Below, in pieces: positions 38,955 through 46,664 of a stretch of 64,000 bases of DNA. Origin of the DNA: Phycisphaerae bacterium (GTDB lineage Bacteria > Chloroflexota > Anaerolineae > 4572-78 > J111); the NCBI GenBank assembly GCA_028285035.1, contig JANQQF010000039.1, positions 124,001-188,000 of the forward strand, written 5' to 3'. Under the pieces are notes generated by a model that was given only the letters and a program-made list of their open reading frames with translations, was not told the origin of the DNA and ran no database searches. Positions within the stretch are counted from its first letter, which is position 1; every line of letters begins with the position of its first letter. Both the position numbers and the translations under genes were made by a program.

Positions 38955-41804
38955 TTAGGACAACTTTGACAAAGCCTGATGAAGGGCCACAAAAAATCGA
39001 TCAAATTGGCCAAATTCACCATCAATGTAGTTATTTTCGGCACTGCGTTCACGCAAAGACCGAACCAACGGAGCTTCAGCGGGAAGCGGAGCCTCATTCA
39101 CAAACCAAATCGCCCCGCCCTCTCGATCAATCGCTCGATTGAGATCATAGTCACGTGGCCCCGGTCCAATGACAATCAAATCACGGTTCATATATTCTCG
39201 TAAGATTCGCTCGTTTTTGCTGCCAACTTGAGAAATCTCGCTGGGGGTGAAGGCAAAATCTCGGGCCTCTACATCTCCGTGTAATTTCATCAATTTAACG
39301 GGTGGATCAACATTTTCTAATGTGGTCAAGGCCTCAAGGCTGGTTTGGGTATTACAAACAATGGTTTGGTAGGCAACCAAATTAGCTTGTAATTGTGTTT
39401 CTAAAAAGCGATCCAGGTTTGTGGTAAACATAATTTGCAGATAGCCCTGCTTGACCAAATCGGCTAAACGCGCATAGCCAATAGATGGCCCAACTTCATC
39501 AAAGTGTTTCTTTAGCAACGCATAGCGTTCCTGCGGGCTAAAACCGTCCAGTGTTCGATGAAATTCATCCAAATCGGTTGTTTGTGCCACAGCTTTGACA
39601 ACCTGTCGCATTGTTTTACTTCCCAACATCATCGAGGCTCCACTCCCCAAAACCAACACATAGGGAGGTTCTTTGCTTTCTTTACGAGAGTGCATCAAGG
39701 TCGCTAGCAAGGTTATATTATCTGGAATATCTGGATGCCGTCGACGCCACAAAAGCCACAGCATTAGCAACAAGAGCAGCAAGAGCAGGAAACTAAAGCA
39801 TGGCAAAAAGTAATTTGAACTTGGCAGATCTGTCACTGTTTCCCACATTGAAGGGGTTGGGGTGGGTGTAGATGTGGGGCTTGGGCTTGGCGTTGGTGAT
39901 GGCGTATCCGTGGGCACGACTTGGGCAACCTCAATAGGCGTCGAAGTAGGTGAAGCCGTTGGGCTTGGCGTTGATGTCGCGGTCGATGTTGGGCTGGATG
40001 TCGGTGATGGTGTAATTGTTGGCGTGGGCGTCGGCGACAGAACAACTTGGAAGACTAAGGGGGATGATTGATTATCAAACACCCGACCGCCCGGCAAGAT
40101 GGCTACTAATTTAGTTTGTACCGTGTAATCCCCCACCTCATCAATCGGTGTAAAGTTACCATTGTAAGTGACAACATTTTGATCTGTCGTTGAGGTAGTC
40201 ACATCATCTCGGCCCATCTCCACTGTTTCTACGGGTTCACCATCCTTACTTAAGGTGGCCGTCAACCGGATACCATCCAAAGGAATCGCGCCAGCCAAAT
40301 GGACCGCAGCTTCGATGGGGAGATCATCCCCAGGCAAATTCTCCTGCCCATCAAGCGGGCTAACCACATCAACCCAAGGTGCAGAAATCAAGGTAACCCA
40401 TTTGTGTTCAAAAATAGGGGTACCATTGGGCAAGATCGTCGAAAAAATTAGCGAGTATTCGCCCGTTTCCCCCAAAGCATCCAAACTGGCTGTGTAGGTT
40501 AGGCCATCTTTCGCCAATGGGACTTGACGACGAATATTCTCACCCTCAATTTCTACCTGAATACTTTGCACGGGGACATCGACCGGTTGTCCTTGCTCAT
40601 CGATGATGTTCGCTCGCAGATTCAGCGGTTGATCAACCGGGACAAACCCACTATGAGGCTGCTCAATATCAAGGGTTACATTAGGAAACACTAAGTAACT
40701 GAACTCGGCTTGCCCTTCTCCCTCCAATGTTACCTGCCAATTACCAACCCACGGCTCGGTGAAGGTGGCACGCCACACTTCATAATCAGGTCCACTCTGC
40801 CAACTCACCCCTTCATCTTCAGGGGTCAGCAGCTCCCCGCCCGCACTACCATCAGCCTGGGGTCGATAAATTTGGGCAACAAGATCAGGGTTTTCTTTCC
40901 CAGAGATAGTAAAAATGATTTGGTAATAGCTATCAAAAACTTGATAATCCAACACTTGGGTGCTGCGGAGTGCTAGAGGCGGCGTGGCTGGGGTGCATAA
41001 TAGTTCTGAGAAGATGTAGGTGCTGATGCCTTGCATCTCCTGCAATTTAGCTGCTTCTCGATAGTAGCCATTATTTCGCGAGGCCACACCTTGCCAAAAT
41101 TCACGATACAGCGTAATAAACTCGGGACTGGACGCTTCCACCAATTTATCCACGCCCATCCCAATCGTAAAGAGTGGCACGCCACTCACATTGCCACACA
41201 CCTCAACTGTCGACTCATACTGATCAAACTCGGCCAGCAAATCTCGGGTTTCAACCAGATACTCTTCAACAATATCCTGCCCTTTTTCTTCATCAACTTG
41301 GGAATTGGTCGGCTGCCCGTCAGAAATGAGAATGATCGCAGGTTTTCGTGTTGGATCGCCTTCCTCGTTAAGCAATGTCAGGGCAGCGTTGAGGGCTAGG
41401 TTAATATCCGTGTACTGCACATCTCCAATTGCTTCAAATTGCTGATGCACTGCCTCAAACCGGGTTTTGAGGGTGTCTGCTGCCTCGGGACTATCGACGA
41501 GGGTAAAAGGAATCACCTGAGGCTCAGTGCCAAAGGGGATGATCCCAACCCGATGGCCTGTCGTTGACGTTTCAGCGGCTAAAACATCGATAAAGAAGTT
41601 GACAGTATTGACCCGAATTCCTTCCGTATCGGTCTTATTCCACATCGTCTCTGATTCATCGACTAGAATGATAACATCAAGCCCAGGTAATATTCGATTT
41701 TGATTATCAGCATCGGATTGGCCGAGGGCCGGGTGGGGAAAACCAACAAATAAAAGCAGCAAAACAATATTAATTCCAATGTTTCGGATGAGGTCGGATT
41801 TCAT
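38955..41804 (-). CDS. Transmembrane VWA-domain protein with cytoplasmic SIR2-like domain
   Basis: A 949-aa membrane protein. It has a signal peptide (1-29), then an extracytoplasmic VWA domain (about 42-265) with an intact MIDAS (DESET at 49-53, SDGQ near 161), beta-rich Ig-like modules (about 290-590), and a Thr/Pro/Ser linker (590-652). A single helix (665-687) is followed by RRRH, which places the C-terminus inside. The cytoplasmic part (about 715-945) is SIR2-like, with GSGAS (720-724), TTNLD (794-798), KLHGD (840-844) and GPGPRDYD near 880. The Asn and His of NAD-consuming SIR2 enzymes are present. Such domains act as NADases in anti-phage systems or as deacylases. The protein would couple outside ligand binding to NAD chemistry inside; that role is inferred. 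The gene follows a receptor-like Ser/Thr kinase gene. Confidence 0.85.
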   Translation of the reverse strand: MKSDLIRNIGINIVLLLLFVGFPHPALGQSDADNQNRILPGLDVIILVDESETMWNKTDTEGIRVNTVNFFIDVLAAETSTTGHRVGIIPFGTEPQVIPFTLVDSPEAADTLKTRFEAVHQQFEAIGDVQYTDINLALNAALTLLNEEGDPTRKPAIILISDGQPTNSQVDEEKGQDIVEEYLVETRDLLAEFDQYESTVEVCGNVSGVPLFTIGMGVDKLVEASSPEFITLYREFWQGVASRNNGYYREAAKLQEMQGISTYIFSELLCTPATPPLALRSTQVLDYQVFDSYYQIIFTISGKENPDLVAQIYRPQADGSAGGELLTPEDEGVSWQSGPDYEVWRATFTEPWVGNWQVTLEGEGQAEFSYLVFPNVTLDIEQPHSGFVPVDQPLNLRANIIDEQGQPVDVPVQSIQVEIEGENIRRQVPLAKDGLTYTASLDALGETGEYSLIFSTILPNGTPIFEHKWVTLISAPWVDVVSPLDGQENLPGDDLPIEAAVHLAGAIPLDGIRLTATLSKDGEPVETVEMGRDDVTTSTTDQNVVTYNGNFTPIDEVGDYTVQTKLVAILPGGRVFDNQSSPLVFQVVLSPTPTPTITPSPTSSPTSTATSTPSPTASPTSTPIEVAQVVPTDTPSPTPSPSPTSTPTPTPSMWETVTDLPSSNYFLPCFSFLLLLLLLLMLWLLWRRRHPDIPDNITLLATLMHSRKESKEPPYVLVLGSGASMMLGSKTMRQVVKAVAQTTDLDEFHRTLDGFSPQERYALLKKHFDEVGPSIGYARLADLVKQGYLQIMFTTNLDRFLETQLQANLVAYQTIVCNTQTSLEALTTLENVDPPVKLMKLHGDVEARDFAFTPSEISQVGSKNERILREYMNRDLIVIGPGPRDYDLNRAIDREGGAIWFVNEAPLPAEAPLVRSLRERSAENNYIDGEFGQFDRFFVALHQALSKLS

Positions 41805-41887
41805 AGGTCGATTCCTAATCGGATTTGAGTCAATGGTGGGTGTTTAACGAGTTGATGAGAAGATTACTTTTTTATTGATTTAGGAAT

Positions 41888-41944
41888 GGTTACAAAACTG
41901 TAGTTTCGTAATCAAATTGGTATCAAAACTTAGTTTTGATACCA
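41888..41944. repeat. Two tandem hairpins between the kinase and VWA-SIR2 genes
   Basis: A perfect 12-bp stem with a TTA loop (TGGTATCAAAAC at 41918-41929, GTTTTGATACCA at 41933-41944) and a neighbouring imperfect one (41888-41913). They may stabilise or attenuate the transcript that runs from the kinase into the VWA-SIR2 gene. No strong T-run is present on either side. Confidence 0.5.
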
Positions 41945-41958
41945 GATTCACTAAAATT

Positions 41959-44016
41959 CTAATTTCCAACATCAGACATAGCACAGCGAAAGCCAGCGAA
42001 ATTGTAGGTATATTCTGGGTTGATGTTGTAACGGAAGGCGGTTTGGGCATACAGCGCCTCAAAGAACCACGAACCACCTCGCAAAATTTTCTCCGAGCCT
42101 TCGGTCGGACCGAGTGGGTTATCCGACGAGCTACGACTATAATAGCCAGCCGAATACCAATCGGCCACCCATTCGCCAACATTGCCCGTCATATCAGCCA
42201 CACCGTATGGAGCATCGCCAGCCGGGGAAAAGCTTCCAACAGGCAAAGTATCTTGTTCCCCAAATTCGCTCGTATTGGCTTTCTGCGAGTCAAAGCTTGC
42301 CCCCCAAGCAAAGGCATTTTCACCAGCGAGATCAGGACCACGGGCGGCCTTTTCCCACTCGGCCTCTGTGGGCAATCGCTTACCTGCCCAAGTACAATAG
42401 GCCATCGCATCTGCCCAACTGACCAATACCACCGGATGATCCATTTTATCAGCTATATCGCTCTCAGGACCGTGGGGATGTTGCCACGTGGCCCCAGTCG
42501 CCTCTTGCAATGCCTCATCCTCAAGCACCCAGCCCCAGCCTTGCTGTTCGGCTGTAGTTTGATAATCTTCAGCCTGGACAAAGTCGGCAAACTGGGCATT
42601 GGTCACCTCATATTGATCCAGCCAGTAGGCATCCAGATACACTTGTCGGACGGGCTGTTCATCCTCACCTAAAGTATCGCTTCCCATTGTAAAGGGTCCC
42701 TCTGGGACAAAGGCCATCGGCCCCCCAGCCAATTCTTCAAGACGAATTTCAATTTCAGGTGTGCCCGGTGACACTTTCAGAGAAACTGGGGTAGGCGTCA
42801 GATCAGACATCGTGGGCTGAGTTATATCAGGCATTTCGGTTGGTGTCGCTGTTGGGGAGGTGAATTCAGCAGCAGAGTCTTCGGCCACAGGTTCAACAGA
42901 TGGGGCTAAATTTGGGGCTTCCAATGTCTCAGAAATATCCTCCATCAGCGCCGTTGCGAATGGGGCCGAGGTGCTCCACACAAGTAGGGCTGTCAAACCA
43001 ATCAAAATTAACAAAACTAAACTCAACGCCAACCTAGCCCAAGGAAGGCCACGCCGCTTCTTCTTGACGGGCTTAACCTGGGAGGGTGTCACGGTTGGGG
43101 CCATCATTGGGGTATGGATGGATTGGGTGTTGAAATCTGAAATCGGTTGGGCTGGAGGCAGAGCATTCATGAACGGGTGCGCGACAATATCTGGATCACT
43201 TTGGGCGTGGGCATTCCGTACGGCAATCACAAACTCTTCCATGCGCTGGTAACGATCTTCGGGCGATCGCTCCAAGGCCTGCATTATTACCTGCTCCATT
43301 TCCTCAGGTAGATCAGACCGAAGTTGACGCGGTGGAGTAATCGGATCAACCACCTTTTTCATTAAAACTGTCAAGGGATTATCCAAGCCAAAGGGCGTTT
43401 GCCCCGTTACAGCCTCGTAGAGCAATGTACCCAGTGCATAAATATCACTTCGCCCATCCACGGGTTGCCCCTGAGCTTGTTCTGGCGACATGTAGTAGGG
43501 GGTGCCCACACTGGTGCCGCTCATCGTAAGCTGTTGGCTTTCTTCCGCCGTTTTCACCAGGCCAAAATCAGATAGTAGGAACCAATTTTCCTCAGCCACC
43601 AAAATATTGGCGGGTTTGATATCGCGATGGACAATGCCTTGCTGGTGAGCATAAGCTAGCGCATCACCGACCTGACTAATGATATTCACGCTGTAGCCCA
43701 AATCTTGCGGCCAGCCCAAGCGTTGTTGGAGGGTGCCACGCTGGACATACTCCATCACCAAATATAAAATGTCATCCTGGCGACCATAATCAAAAATCGT
43801 CAGGATGTTGCGATGGCGGAGTTTGGCAATACTTTTGGCTTCTCGTTCAAAGCGGGCGATAAATTCGGGGCGTTTGGTGACATCAGCCGTCAAAATTTTA
43901 ATCGCAACATATCGATCCAGGGCCGACTGGTAGCCTTTGTAAACAGCCCCCATTCCGCCTTGACCGATTTGCTCTAAAATTTCATACTGACCGATAGTTG
44001 AATCTTTGATGTGCAT
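41959..44016 (-). CDS. Receptor-like Ser/Thr protein kinase with extracellular FGE/sulfatase-modifying-factor-like domain
   Basis: A 685-aa membrane protein. The cytoplasmic Hanks-type kinase (about 11-270) has the P-loop GQGGMGAVYKG, Lys40 in VAIKIL, HRDIKPANIL (130-139), DFG (150-152) and SPEQ, so it should be active. After a linker with a KKKRR stop signal comes one membrane helix (326-347), a Thr/Pro-rich stalk, and a C-terminal FGE-like domain (about 432-680) with FTMGSDT, YEVTNAQFADF, LPTEAEWEKAA, NVGEWVADW and RGGSWF. In bacteria this fold often binds ligands rather than making formylglycine. It is first in the minus-strand run leading to the VWA-SIR2 protein and the membrane proteases. 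Confidence 0.92.
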   Translation of the reverse strand: MHIKDSTIGQYEILEQIGQGGMGAVYKGYQSALDRYVAIKILTADVTKRPEFIARFEREAKSIAKLRHRNILTIFDYGRQDDILYLVMEYVQRGTLQQRLGWPQDLGYSVNIISQVGDALAYAHQQGIVHRDIKPANILVAEENWFLLSDFGLVKTAEESQQLTMSGTSVGTPYYMSPEQAQGQPVDGRSDIYALGTLLYEAVTGQTPFGLDNPLTVLMKKVVDPITPPRQLRSDLPEEMEQVIMQALERSPEDRYQRMEEFVIAVRNAHAQSDPDIVAHPFMNALPPAQPISDFNTQSIHTPMMAPTVTPSQVKPVKKKRRGLPWARLALSLVLLILIGLTALLVWSTSAPFATALMEDISETLEAPNLAPSVEPVAEDSAAEFTSPTATPTEMPDITQPTMSDLTPTPVSLKVSPGTPEIEIRLEELAGGPMAFVPEGPFTMGSDTLGEDEQPVRQVYLDAYWLDQYEVTNAQFADFVQAEDYQTTAEQQGWGWVLEDEALQEATGATWQHPHGPESDIADKMDHPVVLVSWADAMAYCTWAGKRLPTEAEWEKAARGPDLAGENAFAWGASFDSQKANTSEFGEQDTLPVGSFSPAGDAPYGVADMTGNVGEWVADWYSAGYYSRSSSDNPLGPTEGSEKILRGGSWFFEALYAQTAFRYNINPEYTYNFAGFRCAMSDVGN

Positions 44017-44261
44017 GTATGCCTCGTTGGTGTTGAAGTCGATTTGATAAAACAGCAGATCGTCTAATAGATAAGAAAAAAAGGCATAGCATCGTGCTAT
44101 AATTGACAGACTCGCATCAATGCTTACTTAAAATTATAAAACGGCTCCCTGTAAAATCAATGATACTAAGAGGCTATTGGGGTGGTAAGAAGTGGTAAAT
44201 AAAGACAGGAAGTAGGGTTTTGGGGCCGGTGAGGCGACAAATGTCCTATAAATTGGCAGAT

Positions 44262-44309
44262 AGTGCGTAGTGCATAGTATGAATTTGACGTTACTACGAA
44301 CTACGCATT
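44262..44309. repeat. Heptamer tandem repeats forming an imperfect palindrome
   Basis: Units TAGTGCG, TAGTGCA and TAGTATG (44261-44281) face ACTACGA and ACTACGC (44293-44306) in complementary orientation; 15 of 18 bases pair. It lies in the 347-base gap 44017-44363 between the divergent kinase and methyltransferase genes. No other structure is clear in that gap. Confidence 0.5.
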
Positions 44310-44363
44310 CGTAAAAAATCTAAATCGTATTTACTCTGAAATAACAATAATCAAGGGCTACCA

Positions 44364-45224
44364 ATGTCCAACCATAAAAACTCCCTTTGGAAACTTTATA
44401 ACCGACCACAGCGGCCCGAGGCTTGGACCAAAGGCGGCACCTTGCCGTGGCACGAGCCAGCCTTTGCCGAACGAATGCTGCGGGAGCATTTGGATGATAG
44501 CCACGGTACGGCCTCGCGCACACAGGCTGAGCGTGCATTACAAATTGACTGGCTGTGGCACCACTTAGAATTGCAGACGAATAGCCATTTATTTGACATA
44601 ACCTGCGGTCCTGGGTTGTATGCGGTGGAATTCGCCAAACGGGGATGTCAGGTGACGGGCAATGATATTAGCCCCGTTTCTATCAGTTACGCGCGTGATT
44701 TAGCAAAGAGCGAGGGTGTTCCCGAAAAATGTCATTTTGTTGAGCAGGATATTCAGCAGATGGATTACACGGGGGCCAATTTTGATGCTGCCCTGCTGCT
44801 TTACGGCCAACTGGCCGTTTTCCCCAAAGACACAGCTCAAACCATTCTCAACACCATTTCTGACAGTCTTCGGTCTTGGGGACGACTATGTCTAGAGATG
44901 CTCAATCCCAACAAAATCGACAAAACCGATAGCACCTGGTGGTTCACTGACGACAGCGGCCTTTGGGGAGATACCCCCTTCCTCCACCTCGGTGAGCGCT
45001 TCTGGGACCCCACCACCCAAATCTCCACCGAACGTTACCAGATTCTCGATTTAGCGAGCGGCGGGATACGCGAAATCTTTTTGTCCGATCAATTGTACGA
45101 GCCTGGAACGATGACCACGATGTTGATGGAAGCTGGCTTCTCCCTGGTCACGATTTATCCAGCGTGGAAGGGAATATCGCTATATGATGCCGAGGAGTGG
45201 CTGGTGTATGTGGCGGAGAAGTGA
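44364..45224 (+). CDS. Class I SAM-dependent methyltransferase
   Basis: A 286-aa Rossmann-fold methyltransferase. Motif I (LFDITCGPGLYAVEFA) lies near residues 78-93, the acidic end of beta-2 is in VTGNDISPVSI, and FDAALLLYGQLAVF corresponds to motif IV. The N-terminal 75 residues are an accessory segment rich in Trp and His. The substrate is unknown. It stands alone, divergent from the receptor kinase, and is followed by the repeat-rich gene-free stretch. Confidence 0.85.
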   Translation: MSNHKNSLWKLYNRPQRPEAWTKGGTLPWHEPAFAERMLREHLDDSHGTASRTQAERALQIDWLWHHLELQTNSHLFDITCGPGLYAVEFAKRGCQVTGNDISPVSISYARDLAKSEGVPEKCHFVEQDIQQMDYTGANFDAALLLYGQLAVFPKDTAQTILNTISDSLRSWGRLCLEMLNPNKIDKTDSTWWFTDDSGLWGDTPFLHLGERFWDPTTQISTERYQILDLASGGIREIFLSDQLYEPGTMTTMLMEAGFSLVTIYPAWKGISLYDAEEWLVYVAEK

Positions 45225-45341
45225 AGCTGAATCCCCTAACGGGTGCATTTCAATTTGGGGACAACCCTGTCTTCGACCCTCGCGTGGGACTAAAGCCGCC
45301 ACGCTATCTTAGGTGAAAGGAGGCGAACGCCCCCTCAGTCA

Positions 45342-45393
45342 GCCTGCTTTAGCGGGCTTCAACCTAACATAGCTCGGGGATTTATTCCCGAGC
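45342..45393. repeat. Pair of small palindromes
   Basis: AGCCTGCTTTAGCGGGCT is a nearly perfect palindrome with a TTTA centre, and GCTCGGG (45372-45378) pairs with CCCGAGC (45387-45393) around an 8-base loop. The two lie about ten bases apart and resemble REP-type intergenic elements. Confidence 0.45.
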
Positions 45394-45461
45394 GAGGCAC
45401 GGCAGCAACGCTCGCCCCACCACTGAAGGACACCAGCCCCTAACAACCAACATAAAGCTGT

Positions 45462-45570
45462 AGGCCATCGGCCCGACTACTTAAGGGGCAAACACCCGCT
45501 CACGCCGATTGCCTCCCCCGTGATCTGGAGCTAGGCTGACCGATGATGGAGGGATCACCACCTGCTCTAT
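45462..45570 (+). repeat. Direct repeat A, copy 1
   Basis: It shares AGGCCATCGG, the stretch ending CTCACGCCGAT and the stretch ATGGAGGGATCACCACC with 46317-46389. This copy carries about 30 extra bases between the last two blocks. Confidence 0.55.
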
Positions 45571-45613
45571 TCCCTCCCTTTCCTTCGGAAAGGCCGTCCC
45601 CCCTATAAGAGCA
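45563..45613. repeat. Small palindromic element with TGCTCT / AGAGCA ends
   Basis: The ends are inverted repeats, and a perfect 7-bp hairpin (CCTTTCC TTC GGAAAGG) sits inside. The flanking sequence is shared with the copy of the GC-rich palindromic element at 46385, which suggests alternative insertions at the same kind of site. Confidence 0.45.
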
Positions 45614-45724
45614 GCGACTCCCCTCCTTGCTACAATTACCCATAAGTCAGGGAACTGCGAGAGGGGTGATAATTGCAACCAAGTGAGAGGCATTTGCCTA
45701 ACGACTGATGGGGGTCATCGAGCA

Positions 45725-45819
45725 TTTCTCCCCCCTCTAACGCGCCATTCTGGCGACCTCACCGGGGGGAGGACCAAAGCAGCTTCCCTCCTTGCAGGGG
45801 GGATTGAGGGGGGTAGAGC
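45725..45819 (-). repeat. GC-rich palindromic repeat element, copy 2 (reverse orientation)
   Basis: Its right half, 45782-45819, is the reverse complement of the left half of copy 1 at 8624, apart from one extra C/G in a homopolymer run. The middle is different and longer. The ends carry the C-run/G-run signature. Confidence 0.55.
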
Positions 45820-45933
45820 GGCCCGATTAACCCAAATACTACAATCATCAAAGTCAGTTAGTCCTAAATTCACCCAACCCCTTGCTTTTTTCCCTAATTT
45901 TGCTTACCCCACTTATGGGTAACGATAAGCCCC

Positions 45934-46016
45934 CTGGGAGGGGCTGGGGGAGGTAGAAATTTTCGATAAAACATCCAGCCTACTACCTTACATACCACTA
46001 ACTTAACACCATTGCC
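45934..46016 (+). repeat. Direct repeat B, copy 1
   Basis: About 83 bases nearly identical to 46435-46517, exactly 501 bases away. The best block is CCAGCCTACTACCTTACATA, continuing to ATTGCC at 46011-46016. It ends exactly where homology of the truncated beta-propeller gene copy begins. Confidence 0.65.
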
Positions 46017-46182
46017 ACTGCTCCGGCAGCACACTCTTCGCCGCCACGGCTCCCCCGCTCGCCGCCAGCAGCTTCAGCAGCGTCCGCCGCGCGATCACTT
46101 GCTCCGCTTCTTGGTTTGGTTGGAAGGGCGGATCCTCAGTCAGATCTGATGAGGGTAAAAAATTGTGGTCCTGTTGGGTCAT
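46003..46182 (-). pseudogene. Truncated copy of the Tat-exported beta-propeller gene
   Basis: It encodes about 59 aa that match the N-terminus of the protein at 46665-47864 nearly residue for residue, through the twin-arginine signal (IARRTLLKLLAASGG) to VLPEQW, then reads QWC and stops in repeat DNA. The upstream leader and hairpin are also duplicated. The break coincides with the end of direct repeat B. It is a 5' fragment left by a partial duplication and could at most make an exported peptide. The ATG at 46182 follows GGAGG. Confidence 0.8.
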
Positions 46183-46232
46183 TTTTTCCTCCATATTGGG
46201 GGTGATAGTTTAAGGTCTCTAATAGTAGAGGC

Positions 46233-46264
46233 GAGGGAGATTTTGGCAAACCAAAATCTCCCTC
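46233..46264. repeat. Perfect 14-bp hairpin upstream of the gene fragment
   Basis: GAGGGAGATTTTGG, loop CAAA, CCAAAATCTCCCTC. The same hairpin stands upstream of the intact gene at 47916-47947, with the loop reversed and one base pair changed on both arms. Confidence 0.75.
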
Positions 46265-46316
46265 TATCTTTTCAGTAAAATCAGGTGTGGATATTCTAAA
46301 TGCCGCGTAGGGGCTC

Positions 46317-46389
46317 AGGCCATCGGGCTGAGTGTTCGACGACCGAACACCCCCTCACGCCGATAATGGAGGGATCACCACCGGCTCTA
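46317..46389 (+). repeat. Direct repeat A, copy 2
   Basis: Second copy of the segment at 45462-45570, lacking about 30 internal bases, and running straight into the palindromic element at 46385. Confidence 0.55.
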
Positions 46390-46457
46390 CCCCCCTCAAT
46401 CCCCCCTCCAAGGGGGGAGGCGACTCCCCTCCTTGGAGGAGGGGCTGGGAGAGGTAG
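46385..46457 (+). repeat. GC-rich palindromic repeat element, copy 3
   Basis: It starts CTCTACCCCCCTCAATCCCC like copy 1 and ends GAGGTAG. Internal arms (CTCCAAGGGGGGAG; CCTCCTTGGAGGAGG) form nested hairpins. It is joined on the right to direct repeat B copy 2 (46435-46517). The rest of the gap up to the next terminator has no gene. Confidence 0.6.
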
Positions 46458-46605
46458 AAATGTCCGTTAAACCCTCCAGCCTACTACCTTACATAACACT
46501 AACTTAACACCATTGCCCCGCAAAGGAGAGAACCTTTCCAAAAGAAAGAGGCGGGAGTAGAAATGATCGTTGCCCCGCCCCGCCCAATTTCACCACCCCA
46601 CAAAA

Positions 46606-46629
46606 AAAGCCCACCAAACGGCGGGCTTT
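46606..46629 (-). terminator. Intrinsic terminator of the beta-propeller gene
   Basis: Stem AAAGCCC / GGGCTTT extended by CC/GG across one mismatch, with an AAAC loop. On the minus strand it is followed by a run of T. It lies 36 bases beyond the stop codon at 46665. Confidence 0.8.
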
Positions 46630-46664
46630 CGATCATCTCACGTCAGGCCAACTTAACCGCCCCT

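Larger units (their letters stand above)
45225..46002. other. Gene-free repeat-rich region
   Basis: This stretch of 778 bases has no ORF that looks protein-like. It is packed with C- and G-runs, hairpins and segments repeated in 46.3-46.5 kb. Listed separately are the palindromes at 45342-45393, the palindromic elements at 45563-45613 and 45725-45819, and two direct repeats. It looks like layered insertions of small non-coding elements. Confidence 0.6.

Noticed and set aside
39862..40071. 69-aa plus-strand Gly/Val-rich ORF opposite the VWA-SIR2 linker
   Set aside because: It is the antisense of the Thr/Pro/Ser-rich linker and has no independent support.
41959..42700. Variable region of a diversity-generating retroelement in the FGE-like domain
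   Set aside because: No reverse transcriptase, template repeat or adenine-rich variable codon stretch is visible in the window.
45481..45693. 70-aa minus-strand ORF and a 79-aa plus-strand ORF at 45683 in the repeat region
   Set aside because: They consist of translated repeat DNA, have no good ribosome site and look unlike proteins; the region is better explained by repeats.
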